Shown one piece after another: positions 62,629 to 64,000 of a stretch of 64,000 nt of DNA. Numbering within the stretch: the stretch's first letter is position 1; each line of letters opens with the position of its first letter. The notes under the pieces were generated by a model. That model was given only the letters and a program-made list of their open reading frames with translations, did no database searches and was not told where the DNA came from. Both the position numbers and the translations under genes were made by a program. Source of the stretch: Pseudopedobacter sp039918235 (GTDB lineage Bacteria > Bacteroidota > Bacteroidia > Sphingobacteriales > Sphingobacteriaceae); contig JBDSHZ010000043.1 in assembly GCA_039918235.1 (NCBI GenBank), positions 29,898-93,897 on the forward strand, in the 5' to 3' direction.

Positions 62629-63283
62629 GGTTACATGGGAAAGCTTTAATTTGGATGAAGGTTTAAATGATCTTCCTAAAAATGATATTTGGAGAATCAA
62701 AATCCCTCAATCGGAAATAAATATAGATAAAAAATATTTCCATTTAATTTCTGAAGAAGAAATGGAAAAATCTTCAAGGTTTGTTCATTTAAAACATCAA
62801 AATAGCTACCTGCTTTCTCGGCTTGTGCTTAAAATTCTTTTAGCAAAATACCTTAATTGTCAACCTGAGACTATCTATATTCTAAAAGGAACAAACGGAA
62901 AGCCATATATTAAAGAGGATATTTATTTTAATATATCACATTCAGGAGATTGGATTTTACTGGCTTTTTCAACTCATGAAATCGGAATTGATATTGAATA
63001 TATTAATCCTGATCAAATGACAGAAGAATTGTTAAATCATGTTTTTCACCCAAAGGAGTTGAAGATGATAAAGGAAAGTAAAAAACCAATTGAAGAATTT
63101 TATCGGTTTTGGACTAGGAAGGAAGCATTCTTAAAGAAAACAGGAAAAGGCATTAATGCTAATTTGAATGCCATAAATACAGTTGAAAATTTAGATTTAT
63201 ACACTTTTAATGTTGATAAAAATCACCTTGCAACTGTATCTTGTGAAGACTTAAATATCATTTTCAGAAGCATTATTTTTTAA
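62606..63283 (+). CDS. Sfp-type 4'-phosphopantetheinyl transferase
   Basis: This 225-residue protein overlaps the end of the NRPS gene by 23 bp. Motifs are NGKPYI, FNISHSGDW, the magnesium site GIDIEYI and FYRFWTRKEAFLKKTGKG. It transfers phosphopantetheine from CoA to carrier domains, here almost certainly to the three carriers of the two megaenzymes. The gene completes the cluster as a self-sufficient unit. Its 3' end overlaps the convergent flippase gene by 33 bp. Confidence 0.94.
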   Translation: MPKIQLIEVTWESFNLDEGLNDLPKNDIWRIKIPQSEINIDKKYFHLISEEEMEKSSRFVHLKHQNSYLLSRLVLKILLAKYLNCQPETIYILKGTNGKPYIKEDIYFNISHSGDWILLAFSTHEIGIDIEYINPDQMTEELLNHVFHPKELKMIKESKKPIEEFYRFWTRKEAFLKKTGKGINANLNAINTVENLDLYTFNVDKNHLATVSCEDLNIIFRSIIF

Positions 63284-64000
63284 CCTCAGTAATTCATTAA
63301 ACCTATATTTTAAATCATGGTAACCAAATTTATAAGTTCCTGAAAAGCTAAAAATTTGATAACTGTTGATGTATAAATAGCTGATGTAAATAGAGGTAAT
63401 GAGTGGGAATACAGAAGCATATGCAATTCCGTAAATATTCCCTGTAAGATAAACGCCTAAAAAGCAACTTACGGTTAATACAGCCAACATAATGAGCGCC
63501 TTTATAAAGTTTACTTTAGGCATATTTACTGCGTCTAATGTCAATGACAAAAATCTATCGGCAGGGTAAAGCAAAGAGATGGTGATAAACAACCTGAAAA
63601 GATTTACAGCTTCTGTATTGATATATTTACCACCTCCAATTAGTCCAATAATAGGTTCGGCAAAAATAATGGCGATGATTACACAAGGAATCATTAAAAC
63701 AGTAAAAATTCCAATTAACTGTTTGGCAGTTTTAATCACTTTATCCTTATCACCTTTATTATGTGCAGCCGCTAAAATAGGCATACCAGATACGGAAAAA
63801 CTTCTTAAAGGAATTTCTACAAACTCTAGCATTTTTGCACCCACATCGCAAATGGCCAAAGCTGCTGGTCCTAACATAAAATTGATCACAAAATTTTCAA
63901 CGGTTTGAAAAAGAGTGGCACTTAAATTAGTACCCATGCTATATTTCCCAAAATCAAGCAGTTCTTTAATTACTTTTTTATTGTAAGAAAGAACAGTCTT
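63251..64000 (-). CDS. MOP-superfamily flippase / polysaccharide export protein, 5' end outside window
   Basis: The frame is open across the right edge (21 more codons before the ATG at 63937, reading KTVLSYNKKVIKELLDFGKYSMG), so the true start lies beyond. The visible part of about 249 residues has six or more hydrophobic helices with SATLFQTVENFVINFMLGPAALAICDV and YPADRFLSLTLDAVNMPKVN, typical of the C-terminal half of Wzx/MATE-like lipopolysaccharide flippases. It could belong to a polysaccharide locus to the right or export the NRPS-PKS product. The opposite orientation favours the first. Confidence 0.85.
   Translation of the reverse strand, partial: KTVLSYNKKVIKELLDFGKYSMGTNLSATLFQTVENFVINFMLGPAALAICDVGAKMLEFVEIPLRSFSVSGMPILAAAHNKGDKDKVIKTAKQLIGIFTVLMIPCVIIAIIFAEPIIGLIGGGKYINTEAVNLFRLFITISLLYPADRFLSLTLDAVNMPKVNFIKALIMLAVLTVSCFLGVYLTGNIYGIAYASVFPLITSIYISYLYINSYQIFSFSGTYKFGYHDLKYRFNELLRLKNNASENDI

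Noticed and set aside
1..64000. CRISPR array, tRNA or rRNA genes, insertion sequences
   Set aside because: No regularly spaced repeats, no cloverleaf-like sequences and no transposase or integrase coding region were recognised by reading; a tRNAscan or IS search was not possible.

Overview
The window looks like part of the chromosome of a Bacteroidota bacterium of the Sphingobacteriaceae type (Pedobacter-like). The evidence is AT-rich coding sequence, several promoters of the Bacteroidota form TAnnTTTG, and family markers such as GldH, a RicT/PSP1 protein, DUF4175, DUF3078, DUF5916 and YfhO proteins. Two perfect ParB-binding parS palindromes upstream of mnmG suggest that the left edge lies near the replication origin. 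No tRNA, rRNA, CRISPR array or transposase gene was recognised.

Layout, left to right. 1-11.6 kb: mnmG (3' end cut by the window), the parS pair, an ABC-F ATPase, an NAD(P)-binding protein, a pirin, a ybeY / RsbW-like / DUF4175 operon, an OmpA lipoprotein and a Tat-exported phosphoesterase. 11.7-18.1 kb: a six-gene minus-strand operon containing the ergothioneine genes egtB and egtD, an OpuB/EgtUV-type ABC transporter whose fused substrate-binding domain is circularly permuted, a mercuric-reductase-like flavoprotein and a DUF427 protein. 18.2-24.9 kb: secreted and TPR proteins, a zinc-ribbon coiled-coil protein, a Nif3 protein, a TPR/DHp protein without a kinase ATPase domain, and three small membrane proteins. 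24.9-30.3 kb: mfd, followed by a small nucleotidyltransferase module flanked by a second copy of the mfd 3' end, then a DUF3078 protein. 30.3-42.1 kb: a DUF5916 outer-membrane protein, ffh, a decayed hicAB pair, a membrane phosphoesterase, YfhO and an M14 peptidase. 42.4-52.3 kb: housekeeping genes murF, gldH, ricT-like, holB, ruvX, a YhcG-type nuclease, recQ and comM.

52.3-63.3 kb holds a compact hybrid NRPS-PKS gene cluster. The first protein is A-PCP-KS-AT-ACP-aminotransferase, the second is C-A-PCP-TE, and a Sfp-type phosphopantetheinyl transferase follows in the same run. From the domain order the line should load an amino acid, extend it with malonyl-CoA, transaminate the beta-ketone to give a 3,4-diamino acyl chain, condense it with a second (glycine-like) amino acid, and release it. 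A MOP-family flippase gene converges on the cluster from the right and runs out of the window.

Structure outside genes includes two copies of a roughly 70-nt element, one upstream of ffh and one upstream of the M14 peptidase. Flanks are conserved, the central hairpin is replaced by a different but still complementary sequence, and each copy sits directly behind a TAnnTTTG motif. This is best read as a structured RNA family.
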